Made by a program: the position numbers and the translations under genes. 12,782 nucleotides of DNA, taken from assembly GCA_020444765.1 (NCBI GenBank), contig JAGRHW010000063.1, positions 1 to 12,782 on the forward strand. The letters are read 5' to 3'. Position 1 is the stretch's first letter; each line of letters starts with the position of its first letter. Shown here piece after piece: positions 1 through 6,655 of the stretch. The notes beneath the pieces were generated by a model, which searched no databases, was not told the DNA's origin, and worked only from the letters and a program-made list of their open reading frames with translations. Origin of the DNA: Gammaproteobacteria bacterium (GTDB taxonomy: Bacteria > Pseudomonadota > Gammaproteobacteria > Granulosicoccales > Granulosicoccaceae).

Positions 1-1
1 C

Positions 2-730
2 AAAACACCTTCTTCCTATGAATACAATGTTGAAGTGACAAGGCGCACCGTCGATATGGCGCACGCTTGCGGTGTTTCTGTTGAAGGTGAGCTGGGTTGT
101 CTCGGTTCGCTGGAAACCGGTGAGGCTGGCGAAGAAGATGGTGTGGGCGCAGCGGGTAAACTGACTCATGACCAGATGCTCACCGACCCGGAAGAAGCGG
201 CAGACTTTGTGAAAAAAACCGGGGTGGATGCGCTGGCCATTGCGTGCGGTACCAGCCACGGTGCCTATAAATTCACGCGCCCGCCCACCGGCGACATTCT
301 GGCGATTGATCGCATCAAGGAGATCAACCAGCGCATTCCGAACACCCACCTGGTTATGCACGGTTCTTCTTCTGTGCCGCAAGAATGGCTGGCCATCATT
401 AACGAGTTTGGCGGCAACATTCCTGAAACCTATGGTGTGCCGGTTGAGCAAATCTGTGAAGGCATCAAGCACGGTGTGCGCAAAGTCAATATCGATACCG
501 ATCTGCGTATGGCCTCGACCGGCTCGATCCGCAAACACCTGGCGGAAAACCCGTCCAACTTCGATCCGCGCAAGTTTCTCAAGGAAGCGACCGCGGCAAT
601 GAGCGGAATCTGCAAAGCGCGTTTTGAAGCGTTCGGTTGTGCGGGTAATGCATCCAAAATCAAGCCGGCCTCACTGGAAGTCATGTTCCAGCGTTATGAA
701 ACCGGCGAGCTGGACCCCAAGATCACCTGA
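2..730 (+). CDS. fba: Fructose-bisphosphate aldolase, class II Calvin-cycle type (5' end missing)
   Basis: Class II (zinc-dependent) aldolase that reversibly joins dihydroxyacetone phosphate and glyceraldehyde 3-phosphate to give fructose 1,6-bisphosphate, in glycolysis, gluconeogenesis and the Calvin cycle. The reading frame is open at the left edge: codons from base 2 ([12 protein letters not shown]...) precede the GTG at 35, so that GTG is internal and not a start. 242 residues are visible, against roughly 350 for the full family, so about the first third is missing. Visible motifs are VEGELG, the metal/substrate region [16 protein letters not shown] (phosphate binding) and NIDTDLR. The long insert with [10 protein letters not shown] and the C-terminal [12 protein letters not shown] are typical of the IIB/Calvin subgroup (sometimes called cbbA). 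The gene stops 21 bases before a strong hairpin terminator. Whether the organism actually fixes CO2 cannot be told, because many heterotrophs carry this form. Confidence 0.95.
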   Translation, partial: KTPSSYEYNVEVTRRTVDMAHACGVSVEGELGCLGSLETGEAGEEDGVGAAGKLTHDQMLTDPEEAADFVKKTGVDALAIACGTSHGAYKFTRPPTGDILAIDRIKEINQRIPNTHLVMHGSSSVPQEWLAIINEFGGNIPETYGVPVEQICEGIKHGVRKVNIDTDLRMASTGSIRKHLAENPSNFDPRKFLKEATAAMSGICKARFEAFGCAGNASKIKPASLEVMFQRYETGELDPKIT

Positions 731-751
731 TCGATCGGGCTTAGACGGATA

Positions 752-784
752 GTAAAAAAGGCCGCTGGATGCGGCCTTTTTTAC
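752..784. terminator. Bidirectional rho-independent terminator between fba and purC
   Basis: A perfect 14-bp inverted repeat (752-765 with 771-784) encloses a five-base loop (TGGAT, 766-770). The stem has a GGCCGC core flanked by A6 on the left and T6 on the right, so either transcript ends in a GC-rich hairpin followed by a U run. It lies between the convergent fba and purC genes. The right arm contains the purC stop codon (TTA on the + strand at 781-783), so purC ends inside its own terminator. Confidence 0.9.
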
Positions 785-1668
785 GCGCCCAGCAGACTGA
801 TCGCCTCACGGTATTTTTGCAGGGTTTTTTCCAGGATGTCGTTCGGAATCACCGGGCCGGGGGCGGTCTGATCCCAATCCAGGGTAAGCAGATAATCGCG
901 AATAAACTGCTTGTCGAAACTGGGTGGATTGACGCCTTCCCGCCACTGGTCGGCGGGCCAGAAGCGCGATGAATCCGGCGTAAGGATTTCATCCATCAGG
1001 GTCAGCGTGCCGTCCCGGTCCAGACCAAACTCGAACTTTGTGTCGGCAATGATAATCCCGTGCGCGGCAGCGTATTCCGAAGCCCGCCGGTAAATCTCGA
1101 TACTGACCGAACGGACCTTTTCCGCCAGCGGTGCACCGATGCGCTCGCACATCTGCTCAAAACTGATGTTTTCATCGTGATCGCCAAGTTCGGCCTTGGT
1201 GGCGGGGGTAAAAATAATCTCCGGCAAACGGGAGGCCAGCTGCAGGCCGGCAGGCAGGGGTATGCCGCAAACAGCGCCGGATTGTTGATAATCTTTCCAG
1301 CCGGAGCCGATCAGATAACCGCGTACCACCGCCTCAATCGGCAAACCCTTGAGTCGTTTGACGATCATCGAGCGGCCTTCGGCCTGGGCAAATTCGGCCG
1401 GATCCGTCAGTACCTCACGCAGCGCCAGATCACTCAGATGGTTTGGAATAATGTCCAGCATCATATCGAACCAGAAGGCCGAGATTCTGGTCAGCAGCTT
1501 GCCTTTTTCCGGCATCGGATTCGGCATGATCACATCGAATGCCGAGACGCGATCGGTGGCGATAAACAGCAACAGGTTTTCGTCGATTTCGTAGATATCC
1601 CGTACTTTCCCGCGGTACAGCAGCGGCAGGGAGCGGATGGTCGTTTCGTAGATCGGTTCTGATGACAT
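781..1668 (-). CDS. purC: Phosphoribosylaminoimidazole-succinocarboxamide synthase (SAICAR synthetase)
   Basis: Cytosolic enzyme of de novo purine synthesis; it uses ATP to couple CAIR with L-aspartate to form SAICAR. The 295-residue product is of the longer SAICAR synthase type, clearly longer than the roughly 237-residue E. coli form. Motifs seen are the N-terminal nucleotide-binding stretch YRGKVRDIYE (18-27) with ATDRVSAFDV (37-46), the family signature IEAVVRGYLIGSGW (111-124), ADTKFEFG (208-215) and LMDEILTPDSSRFW (224-237). The ATG at 1668-1666 has no clear Shine-Dalgarno sequence, but the protein begins where family members usually do. The gene is convergent with fba, shares its terminator, and is divergent from purE across 183 bases. 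It therefore works in the same pathway as its right-hand neighbours but on a separate transcript. Confidence 0.97.
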   Translation of the reverse strand: MSSEPIYETTIRSLPLLYRGKVRDIYEIDENLLLFIATDRVSAFDVIMPNPMPEKGKLLTRISAFWFDMMLDIIPNHLSDLALREVLTDPAEFAQAEGRSMIVKRLKGLPIEAVVRGYLIGSGWKDYQQSGAVCGIPLPAGLQLASRLPEIIFTPATKAELGDHDENISFEQMCERIGAPLAEKVRSVSIEIYRRASEYAAAHGIIIADTKFEFGLDRDGTLTLMDEILTPDSSRFWPADQWREGVNPPSFDKQFIRDYLLTLDWDQTAPGPVIPNDILEKTLQKYREAISLLGA

Positions 1669-1851
1669 GGGCGTGCGGGCTTGGTTAGTGGTTCGGATAG
1701 CGCTTAGTGTAACCTGAAAGCCGGCATTTTAATTGATCTCGCCGTGTTTCGATGAGGAATTCTTTATCGCAGCCCGGACTTGGTTGGAATACTGGTTTAT
1801 TGGTTGAAAATCCGCGAAAATTAACAACCCGACCCGACTCTGGAAGAAAAA
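1669..1851. promoter_or_regulatory. Divergent purC-purE intergenic region, presumed promoters
   Basis: This 183-base gap must hold the start signals of both purC and purE-purK. I see no convincing -35/-10 pair on either strand. On the minus strand TACACT (bases 1711-1706) could be a purC -10, but it lacks a good -35. No match to the E. coli PurR box was noticed. Two identical heptamers TTGGTTG (1780-1786 and 1800-1806) lie exactly 20 bases apart on the purE side. GGAAG at 1842-1846 is the likely purE ribosome binding site, five bases before the ATG. The regulatory role is inferred from gene arrangement. Confidence 0.4.
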
Positions 1852-2355
1852 ATGACAAAACCACTGATTGGTGTGGTAATGGGCAGCGACAGTGACTGGC
1901 CCGTGATGCGGCTGGCGGTCGATACCCTCGAACGCTTCGCGGTTGCCTGCGAGTACCGGGTCGTATCGGCTCACCGTACACCCGATCTGCTGTTCGAGTA
2001 TGCCGCAACCGCGCAGTCACGGGGACTGAAGTGCATTATCGCCGGCGCCGGTGGTGCGGCCCATTTGCCGGGCATGCTGGCGGCCAAGACTGTTTTGCCT
2101 GTGTTGGGCGTGCCGGTGCCGTCGCGTTATCTCAAAGGTCAGGATTCTCTGTACTCGATCGTCCAGATGCCCAAGGGCGTACCGGTTGCGACCTTTGCGA
2201 TCGGTGAGTCGGGCGCCATCAATGCCGGTTTGTTTGCGCTGCAGATCCTGGCGCTGCAGGATGCTGATCTGTCAAAACAGTTGCAGGCCTATCGCGAGCA
2301 GCAAAAACAGCAGGCGCTGGCCATGCAGTTGCCGCCGGGCGGACAGGAACACTAA
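1852..2355 (+). CDS. purE: N5-carboxyaminoimidazole ribonucleotide mutase, class I PurE
   Basis: Catalyses conversion of N5-CAIR to CAIR in purine synthesis, using the product of PurK encoded just downstream. The 167-residue length fits bacterial class I PurE. Diagnostic motifs are GSDSDW (11-16, phosphate-binding loop), SAHRTP with the presumed catalytic histidine (39-44, His41), [12 protein letters not shown] (64-75) and [13 protein letters not shown] (97-109). The remaining 20 or so C-terminal residues are Gln-rich and look like a helical tail. The ATG at 1852 is preceded by GGAAG and starts at the family N-terminus. The stop codon lies one base before the purK ATG, so the two genes are almost certainly co-transcribed and translationally coupled. 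The neighbouring purK supports the two-enzyme bacterial route rather than direct AIR carboxylation. Confidence 0.97.
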   Translation: MTKPLIGVVMGSDSDWPVMRLAVDTLERFAVACEYRVVSAHRTPDLLFEYAATAQSRGLKCIIAGAGGAAHLPGMLAAKTVLPVLGVPVPSRYLKGQDSLYSIVQMPKGVPVATFAIGESGAINAGLFALQILALQDADLSKQLQAYREQQKQQALAMQLPPGGQEH

Positions 2356-2356
2356 G

Positions 2357-3487
2357 ATGATTCTGCCAGGCGCGACACTCGGTATGATGGGTGGCGGACA
2401 ATTGGGACGCATGTTTGTTCTGGAAGCCCTGCGGCTGGGCTACAGAGTTGTGGTTTTCGATCCGGCCCAGGTCAGCCCGGCCGGTCTGGTTTCGTCTTAT
2501 CACATCTGTGCCGCTTATGATGACACCAATGCGCTCGATGAGTTGATAGAGTTGTGCGATGCGGTGACGATCGAATTTGAAAACATCCCGCTCAAAAGCC
2601 TCGAATACCTGGAGCAGCGGATCAGTCTCAGTCCATCGGCAAACAGTGTTCGCATAGCCCAGGACCGATTACTGGAAAAGTCTTTTTTTCAGGAAAACGC
2701 GCTGACAACGCCAAAATTCGCACCCATACATTGTCTTGAGGATATTCCAGCAGCGCTGAAAATAACCGGTACGCCTTGTATTATAAAAACCGCCAGATTC
2801 GGCTATGACGGAAAAGGGCAGGCGGTTTGTCATGACGAGGAATCGGTGGCAAAAGCCTTCGAACAGATGGATAGAACGGCTTGTATTGTCGAGCAGAAGA
2901 TTGATCTTGCCCGGGAAGTGTCGGTCATCATGGCCTGCGGGCGGGACGGCCGGATCAGTGCTTTTCCGGTCGCTGAAAATACCCATCTCAACGGTATTCT
3001 CGATACCACTGTGGTGCCGGCCGCACTTGAGCGGGAACAGGCCGCGCAGGTTATGGATCTTGCGAAAAGGCTGGCCGCGGCCCTGGACTATGTCGGTGTG
3101 CTGGCGGTGGAACTGTTTATCAGTACGACAGGTGAAGTGCTGGTCAATGAGATTGCACCGCGTCCGCATAACAGCGGGCACTTCAGTCAGGACGCTACCG
3201 ATAGCTCGCAGTTTGAACAGCAGCTCAGGATGATGTGTGATCTGCCGGCGGCATCCACCGCCCTCAGTCGGCAGGTGGTGATGCTGAATCTGCTCGGCGA
3301 CTTGTGGGCGGAGTCCCGGCCGAATTGGCAGACTGTCTTCGAAATCCCGGGGGCATGTTTGCATCTTTATGGTAAACACGAAGCCCGCCCCGGTAGAAAA
3401 ATGGGGCATATCAATCTTCTCGGTGATGATCGTGATGCCTTGCTGGCGCAGGCACGTTCTTTGAAAGTTTCCCTGCAGGCATCCTGA
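2357..3487 (+). CDS. purK: N5-carboxyaminoimidazole ribonucleotide synthase (ATP-grasp)
   Basis: Uses ATP and bicarbonate to carboxylate AIR to N5-CAIR, which PurE then rearranges. The 376-residue protein has the expected layout: N-terminal dinucleotide-like fold with GMMGGGQLGRM (9-19) and FDPAQVSPAG (34-43), EFENIP (73-78), then the ATP-grasp domain with KTARFGYDGKGQ (144-155), VEQKIDLAREVSVI (178-191), AENTHLNGILDTT (206-218) and the metal/ATP site NEIAPRPHNSGH (264-275). The frame stays open upstream inside purE, but the start is placed at 2357: ATG there gives the exact family N-terminus, AGGAA (2345-2349) sits seven bases upstream, and the upstream part does not resemble PurK. It is slightly longer than E. 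coli PurK (about 355 residues). Confidence 0.97.
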   Translation: MILPGATLGMMGGGQLGRMFVLEALRLGYRVVVFDPAQVSPAGLVSSYHICAAYDDTNALDELIELCDAVTIEFENIPLKSLEYLEQRISLSPSANSVRIAQDRLLEKSFFQENALTTPKFAPIHCLEDIPAALKITGTPCIIKTARFGYDGKGQAVCHDEESVAKAFEQMDRTACIVEQKIDLAREVSVIMACGRDGRISAFPVAENTHLNGILDTTVVPAALEREQAAQVMDLAKRLAAALDYVGVLAVELFISTTGEVLVNEIAPRPHNSGHFSQDATDSSQFEQQLRMMCDLPAASTALSRQVVMLNLLGDLWAESRPNWQTVFEIPGACLHLYGKHEARPGRKMGHINLLGDDRDALLAQARSLKVSLQAS

Positions 3488-3507
3488 CAGGCAATTCATT
3501 CGGGCCA

Positions 3508-3526
3508 GACCGCCACCCCGGCGGTT
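3508..3526 (+). terminator. Possible weak terminator after purK
   Basis: ACCGCC (3509-3514) and GGCGGT (3520-3525) form a six-bp GC-rich hairpin with an ACCCC loop, extendable by one G-T pair, 21 bases after the purK stop. No U run follows (TAGTCAAAATTCC), so intrinsic termination would be weak. It may instead be a structural element protecting the 3' end or aid factor-dependent termination. Confidence 0.25.
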
Positions 3527-3618
3527 AGTCAAAATTCCGGCAAACCCTTCCAAGACACCCGAAGTGTCAGAAATTCGTCCTGAAATTCCCGTATTCAACT
3601 GTGTTTAGACCTTCGAGT

Positions 3619-3710
3619 CCGCTATATCAAGCGGTTGCAGATGACTGGGGGGTGGTACGAATATCGCTATCGTGAGTTCAGAAAAACAGCAACCACGGTG
3701 TCTGCAATCG
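3619..3710 (+). promoter_or_regulatory. Candidate structured leader of kpsF with ops/JUMPstart-like core
   Basis: GGGGTGGTA (3649-3657) matches eight of nine bases of the GGGGCGGTA core of the enterobacterial JUMPstart/ops element, which recruits the antiterminator RfaH to long polysaccharide operons. It lies 139 bases upstream of the kpsF ATG, a typical leader position. The match beyond the core (GCGTG) is poor. The core sits inside a possible 10-bp long-range stem (3632-3641 with 3701-3710, one G-T pair) with a nested 5-bp stem (GTGGT 3652-3656 with ACCAC 3692-3696). A competing hairpin, CCGCT 3619-3623 with AGCGG 3630-3634, shares bases 3632-3634 with the long stem. The function is inference only. 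Confidence 0.25.
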
Positions 3711-3796
3711 ATAGACGGGTTCTGTTGTGAAGATCAAATGACCGGGCAGACGTAGGAGTCCGGTGACCGAGCGATTTATAAACAAGGTAAATACCG

Positions 3797-4795
3797 ATGG
3801 GTGTTGTACATAAAATCAATCAGTTTTCGGACGACAATGTCAGCTTTCTTGATACTGCGGCGGAGTCTCTGAACTCACAGGCGAAGGCGCTCAGCCGCAT
3901 TGCCGGGCAACTGGGGCCGGAGTTCGATCTGGCGGTTAATCTCATTCTGTCCTGCAAGGGGCGGGTGATCGTTTCGGGAATGGGAAAGTCGGGGCTGGTT
4001 GGTAAGAAGGTCGCAGCGACGTTTGCCTCGACCGGTACGCCGAGTTTTTATATTCATCCGGGAGAGGCCATCCACGGTGATCTCGGTATGGTGACGCCCG
4101 AGGATCTGGTCGTGCTGATTTCCTACAGCGGTGAAACGGAGGAAGTTATCAAGCTTCTGCCATCGCTGAAATATTTCGGCAACAAAATCATTTCCATCGC
4201 CGGTGATGCGCAATCCACCCTGGCGCGTGAGTCTGATGTTTTTATACAAGCCGATATTGAGCGGGAGGTCTGCCCCAACAATCTGGCGCCGACAACATCG
4301 GCGCTGGTGGTTATGGCGGTTGGCGACGCCCTTGCGGTATCTCTGATAAAGGCCAGGGATTTCAAACCATCGGACTTTGCGCAGTTTCATCCGGGTGGTC
4401 GCTTGGGTCGGCGATTACTGGCCCGGGTTCGAGATGTGATGCAGAAAGAACGTTTGCCGATTATCGCTATTAATACAAGTATTCGTGATGCGATTTTCCG
4501 CATGACCTCAGGCCGTCTTGGGCTGGCGATCGTGATGGATAACAAAAAACTCATGGGCATCATTACTGACGGCGATTTGCGTCGGGCTTTGCTCAAGGAC
4601 AGTTCCATCATGGAAAAAACTGTCAATGATTATATGAGCCCGGTGCCGGTCACCATCGCCGCGGATGAAATGCTGATTGATGCAGAGGCGCTGATGCGAA
4701 AACACAAAATTCGCGCCTTGGTGGTGACAGAACACGGAAATGATGACGAAGACCGGGTCTGCGGCATACTTGAGATATTTTCGGAGGGAGAATAG
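3797..4795 (+). CDS. kpsF: D-arabinose-5-phosphate isomerase, KpsF/KdsD type
   Basis: Converts ribulose 5-phosphate to arabinose 5-phosphate, the precursor of Kdo (3-deoxy-D-manno-octulosonate). The 332-residue protein has an N-terminal SIS sugar-isomerase domain (about 45-185) with GMGKSGLVGKKVAATF (61-76), HPGEAIHGDLGM (87-98), SYSGETEE (109-116) and FHPGGRLGR (197-205), then two CBS domains (about 212-270 and 277-330). Lys64, Glu116, Glu157 and His198 fall at a constant +5 offset from the four catalytic residues reported for E. coli KdsD, so it looks fully active. The ATG at 3797 has AAGG upstream. It heads the capsule export operon, and for that reason kpsF is preferred over kdsD. Its role is probably to raise the Kdo supply for the linker on which such capsules are built. 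A housekeeping kdsD role cannot be excluded from this window. Confidence 0.9.
   Translation: MGVVHKINQFSDDNVSFLDTAAESLNSQAKALSRIAGQLGPEFDLAVNLILSCKGRVIVSGMGKSGLVGKKVAATFASTGTPSFYIHPGEAIHGDLGMVTPEDLVVLISYSGETEEVIKLLPSLKYFGNKIISIAGDAQSTLARESDVFIQADIEREVCPNNLAPTTSALVVMAVGDALAVSLIKARDFKPSDFAQFHPGGRLGRRLLARVRDVMQKERLPIIAINTSIRDAIFRMTSGRLGLAIVMDNKKLMGIITDGDLRRALLKDSSIMEKTVNDYMSPVPVTIAADEMLIDAEALMRKHKIRALVVTEHGNDDEDRVCGILEIFSEGE
4783..4787 (+). promoter_or_regulatory. Strong ribosome binding site that selects a TTG start
   Basis: GGAGG, within GGAGGGAG (4783-4790), lies in the last codons of kpsF. It is eight bases before TTG at 4796 but 26 bases before the next in-frame ATG at 4814. The spacing favours the TTG as the start of the lipoprotein gene and couples its translation to kpsF. 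Confidence 0.65.
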
Positions 4796-5164
4796 TTGTT
4801 CTGTGTTAATACAATGAAAAGCAGCACGATAGCCGTAGTGGTGTTAATGACCTTGGTTATTATACAAGGCTGTGCCGGTAATCCGGCTCAGCAGCTTGAA
4901 AAGGTCGAAAAAGTGGAAGTCCTTTCAGCGCAGCAGCAGCTTGCGCAAAAGCTCGGCGAAATGGATATTGATGAGGTTTTGCAGGATGCCGGAGAGACCG
5001 GGGCAGGAGTAACCGAGTATCAGCTTATCGAGCAGTATTTTGCTGCAAGTGGAAATTATTGCCGAAAACTATTGGCCACCAATGAGGGAATGTCGAAAAA
5101 TACAATTATCTGCCAAGGTTCTAAAGGCAATTGGTACTGGCCACGTGACGTTATCTACAAATGA
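4796..5164 (+). CDS. Small predicted lipoprotein in the capsule export operon, function unknown
   Basis: I do not recognise this gene as a named capsule component. The 122-residue product starts at TTG directly after the kpsF stop (ATG at 4814 is the alternative, giving 116 residues). Residues 1-25 form a lipoprotein signal: hydrophobic stretch TIAVVVLMTLVI (11-22), then IIQGC with Cys26 as the predicted lipidated residue. Alanine at +2 predicts outer-membrane rather than inner-membrane retention. The mature part (about 97 residues) begins with a charged, Gln-rich helical segment (33-64). It ends in a compact domain with two cysteines, YCRKLL (88-93) and IICQGSKGNWYWPRDV (104-119), which might form a disulfide. 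The C-x(n)-CxxxxGxW ending loosely recalls 17-kDa-type surface antigen tails. Its stop overlaps the kpsM start (ATGA), so it is made with the exporter. An accessory role in capsule export or anchoring is an inference. Confidence 0.85.
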   Translation: MFCVNTMKSSTIAVVVLMTLVIIQGCAGNPAQQLEKVEKVEVLSAQQQLAQKLGEMDIDEVLQDAGETGAGVTEYQLIEQYFAASGNYCRKLLATNEGMSKNTIICQGSKGNWYWPRDVIYK

Positions 5165-5988
5165 GTGTTTCCGTAGAAAAAAATATTCAGCCCTGTGGCA
5201 AATTATGTCAGGTTCTGCAAGCCTTTGAAATGCAGTCAAGGGTCATATTTGCAATAATCCTGAGAGAAACAAAAACCCGCTACGGTGAGCATAAAATAGG
5301 CTTTGTCTGGCTTCTGCTTGAACCAACTATGTATATTTTGGGCTTTGCGGCAATTCGTTCGATCGCCGGCTTTCATCCGCCACATGGAATGGATCCCGAG
5401 CTTTTTATGTTAACCGGTATGTTGCCATTTTTGCTGTTCCGCGGCCTGATGGGGCAGATCGCTTCGGCAATCAGGGTGAACAAGCCCTTGCTGGCTTTTC
5501 CGCAAGTGACGACGTTTGATCTTATATTTGCTCGGGCACTGCTTGAGTTCGCAACGATTATTTGTGTTTTTGCAATCCTGACCCTGATTCTGATTGCGTT
5601 TGGGAAAGACGTTGATATCGAATATCCAATGCAGTTTTTCGGCGCATGTTGTTTGCTTTTTATATCCGGTCTGGGGATCGGGGCATTTCTGGGATCCTTG
5701 ATTCCTTTTGTACCGTCATTGAAACAGTTTTCCCAGCATGTTTTAAGTCGGCCTTTGTTTTTTACGTCCGGCATTTTCTTCACCGTTGATGAGTTTCCTC
5801 AGGTTGTACGGGATATTCTTCTCTATAACCCCTTGCTGAGCATGATCGAACTGGCCCGTTCGGCATTTTTCAAGTCTTTTGAGAGCCAGTATATGGATAT
5901 CGAATATGCCAGCTTGTTTGCGTTACTGCTGTTGGTTATCGGCTTGACGACGCACAAGGCACTGCATAAAACGGCGATGAATTTATGA
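5161..5988 (+). CDS. kpsM: Capsular polysaccharide ABC transporter permease
   Basis: Inner-membrane permease subunit that, with KpsT, moves lipid-linked polysaccharide across the cytoplasmic membrane. The 275-residue protein has the ABC-2 layout: an N-terminal cytoplasmic amphipathic region with LRETKTRYGEHKIGFVW (34-50), then about six membrane segments (roughly 47-67, 81-100, 125-147, 158-182, 195-208 and 250-264). Family landmarks include LLLEPTMYIL (51-60), LTGMLPFLLFRG (84-95) and LYNPLLSMIELARSAFF (221-237). The ATG at 5161 overlaps the stop of the lipoprotein gene by four bases, and no clear Shine-Dalgarno is seen, so translation is probably coupled. An internal ATG at 5230 (MQSRVIF) would also give a near-typical KpsM N-terminus. 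Its own stop overlaps the kpsT start. Confidence 0.95.
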   Translation: MSVSVEKNIQPCGKLCQVLQAFEMQSRVIFAIILRETKTRYGEHKIGFVWLLLEPTMYILGFAAIRSIAGFHPPHGMDPELFMLTGMLPFLLFRGLMGQIASAIRVNKPLLAFPQVTTFDLIFARALLEFATIICVFAILTLILIAFGKDVDIEYPMQFFGACCLLFISGLGIGAFLGSLIPFVPSLKQFSQHVLSRPLFFTSGIFFTVDEFPQVVRDILLYNPLLSMIELARSAFFKSFESQYMDIEYASLFALLLLVIGLTTHKALHKTAMNL

Positions 5989-6647
5989 TTGCTCTCGAAA
6001 ATGTTTCCAAGTCTTATCACAGTCGTCTGGGGAGTGTTGATGTGCTGAAAAACGTCAATATTGTTTTCCCGCAGGACAAGAATGTCGGCGTTCTGGGCTT
6101 GAACGGTGCCGGCAAGTCGACACTGGTCAGAATCATCGGTGGAACCGAGTATCCGGATTCCGGAAAAGTTATCAGAAATGCGCGGATTTCCTGGCCGATG
6201 GGTTACAGCGGCGGTTTTGTAAGCTCCTTGACGGGACGCGAGAACGCACGCTTTGTGGCACGGATTTACGGGGCAAAATCCGACTATATCGAAAATTTTA
6301 CCCAGGAGTTTGCCGAACTCGGTTTTCATTTCGACATGCCGCTGAAAAGTTATTCGGCGGGTATGCGCAGCCGTTTTGCGCTTTCCGTAAGCCTTGCCTG
6401 TGACTTCGAAGTGTATCTGGTCGACGAAACCATGGAGACCGGTGATGCTCGCTATAAGGAGAAATGCCGGCGGGTTTTTGCTGAACGTAAAGAGCGTTCA
6501 TCCATCATCCTGGTCTCTCACAACGAATCCGCCATCCGCCGCAACTGCGATCAGGCGGCAATCTTGCATCGGGGACGACTTGATTACTACGAAGACCTCG
6601 ATGAGGCATTCAAGCACTACCGTTTGCTGCAAACCAAGGCTGCATAA
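5985..6647 (+). CDS. kpsT: Capsular polysaccharide ABC transporter ATP-binding protein
   Basis: Cytoplasmic ATPase subunit that powers KpsM. At 220 residues it is the usual size for the KpsT/CtrD/BexA group. Visible motifs are Walker A GLNGAGKST (38-46), signature loop YSAGM (123-127, the relaxed form normal in this group), Walker B VYLVDE (143-148) with catalytic Glu148, then TMETGDARYKEKC, and the H-loop LVSH (176-179). It has no extended C-terminal carbohydrate-binding domain like that of the Wzt O-antigen transporters. This fits the capsule type, where the polymer's lipid end rather than a terminal sugar is recognised. The ATG overlaps the kpsM stop (ATGA), giving matched subunit synthesis. 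kpsE begins eight bases downstream. Confidence 0.95.
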   Translation: MIALENVSKSYHSRLGSVDVLKNVNIVFPQDKNVGVLGLNGAGKSTLVRIIGGTEYPDSGKVIRNARISWPMGYSGGFVSSLTGRENARFVARIYGAKSDYIENFTQEFAELGFHFDMPLKSYSAGMRSRFALSVSLACDFEVYLVDETMETGDARYKEKCRRVFAERKERSSIILVSHNESAIRRNCDQAAILHRGRLDYYEDLDEAFKHYRLLQTKAA

Positions 6648-6655
6648 AAACCATT

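Larger units (their letters stand above)
3488..3796 (+). other. Non-coding junction between the purine and capsule blocks
   Basis: This 309-base stretch has no plausible gene. It contains the weak purK hairpin (3508-3526), a second small hairpin (GACAC 3554-3558 with GTGTC 3564-3568) without a U run, and the inverted repeats and G-rich element of the presumed kpsF leader (3619-3710). The kpsF promoter should be here, but no clear sigma-70 site stands out; TTGCAG at 3635-3640 is a fair -35 without a good -10. AAGG at 3784-3787 is the likely kpsF ribosome binding site. No tRNA or duplicated ends were seen that would mark the junction as an integration site. Confidence 0.5.

Noticed and set aside
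35..730. GTG at 35 as the start of the aldolase gene
   Set aside because: The frame is open to the left edge and the upstream codons ([11 protein letters not shown]) fit the aldolase sequence, so the gene is simply cut by the window.
1060..1662. 200-codon forward ORF opposite purC
   Set aside because: It is the antisense shadow of purC; it shows no family features and lacks a convincing ribosome site.
2051..2356. N-terminal extension of purK through purE in another frame
   Set aside because: The extension is Arg/Cys-rich shadow translation of purE. PurK homology starts exactly at the ATG at 2357, which has its own ribosome site.
3554..3568. GACAC/GTGTC hairpin as the purK terminator
   Set aside because: Only five base pairs, no following U run and 66 bases beyond the stop codon; too weak to call.
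2669..3598. 309-codon reverse-strand ORF opposite purK
   Set aside because: Its sequence is low-quality antisense of purK with no recognisable domain, and purK itself is fully supported.
3777..3782. TATAAA near 3777 as the kpsF -10 box
   Set aside because: It is too close to the start codon to leave room for the leader and ribosome site comfortably, and no -35 lies at a suitable distance.
3488..3796. Integration site or island boundary at the purine/capsule junction
   Set aside because: No tRNA, integrase, direct-repeat ends or insertion sequence remnants are visible; only a change of gene function marks the boundary.
6421..6460. Altered Walker B region of KpsT (DETMETGD) as a sign of an inactive ATPase
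   Set aside because: The Walker B aspartate and catalytic glutamate are both present, as are Walker A and the H-loop histidine; the change is ordinary family variation.
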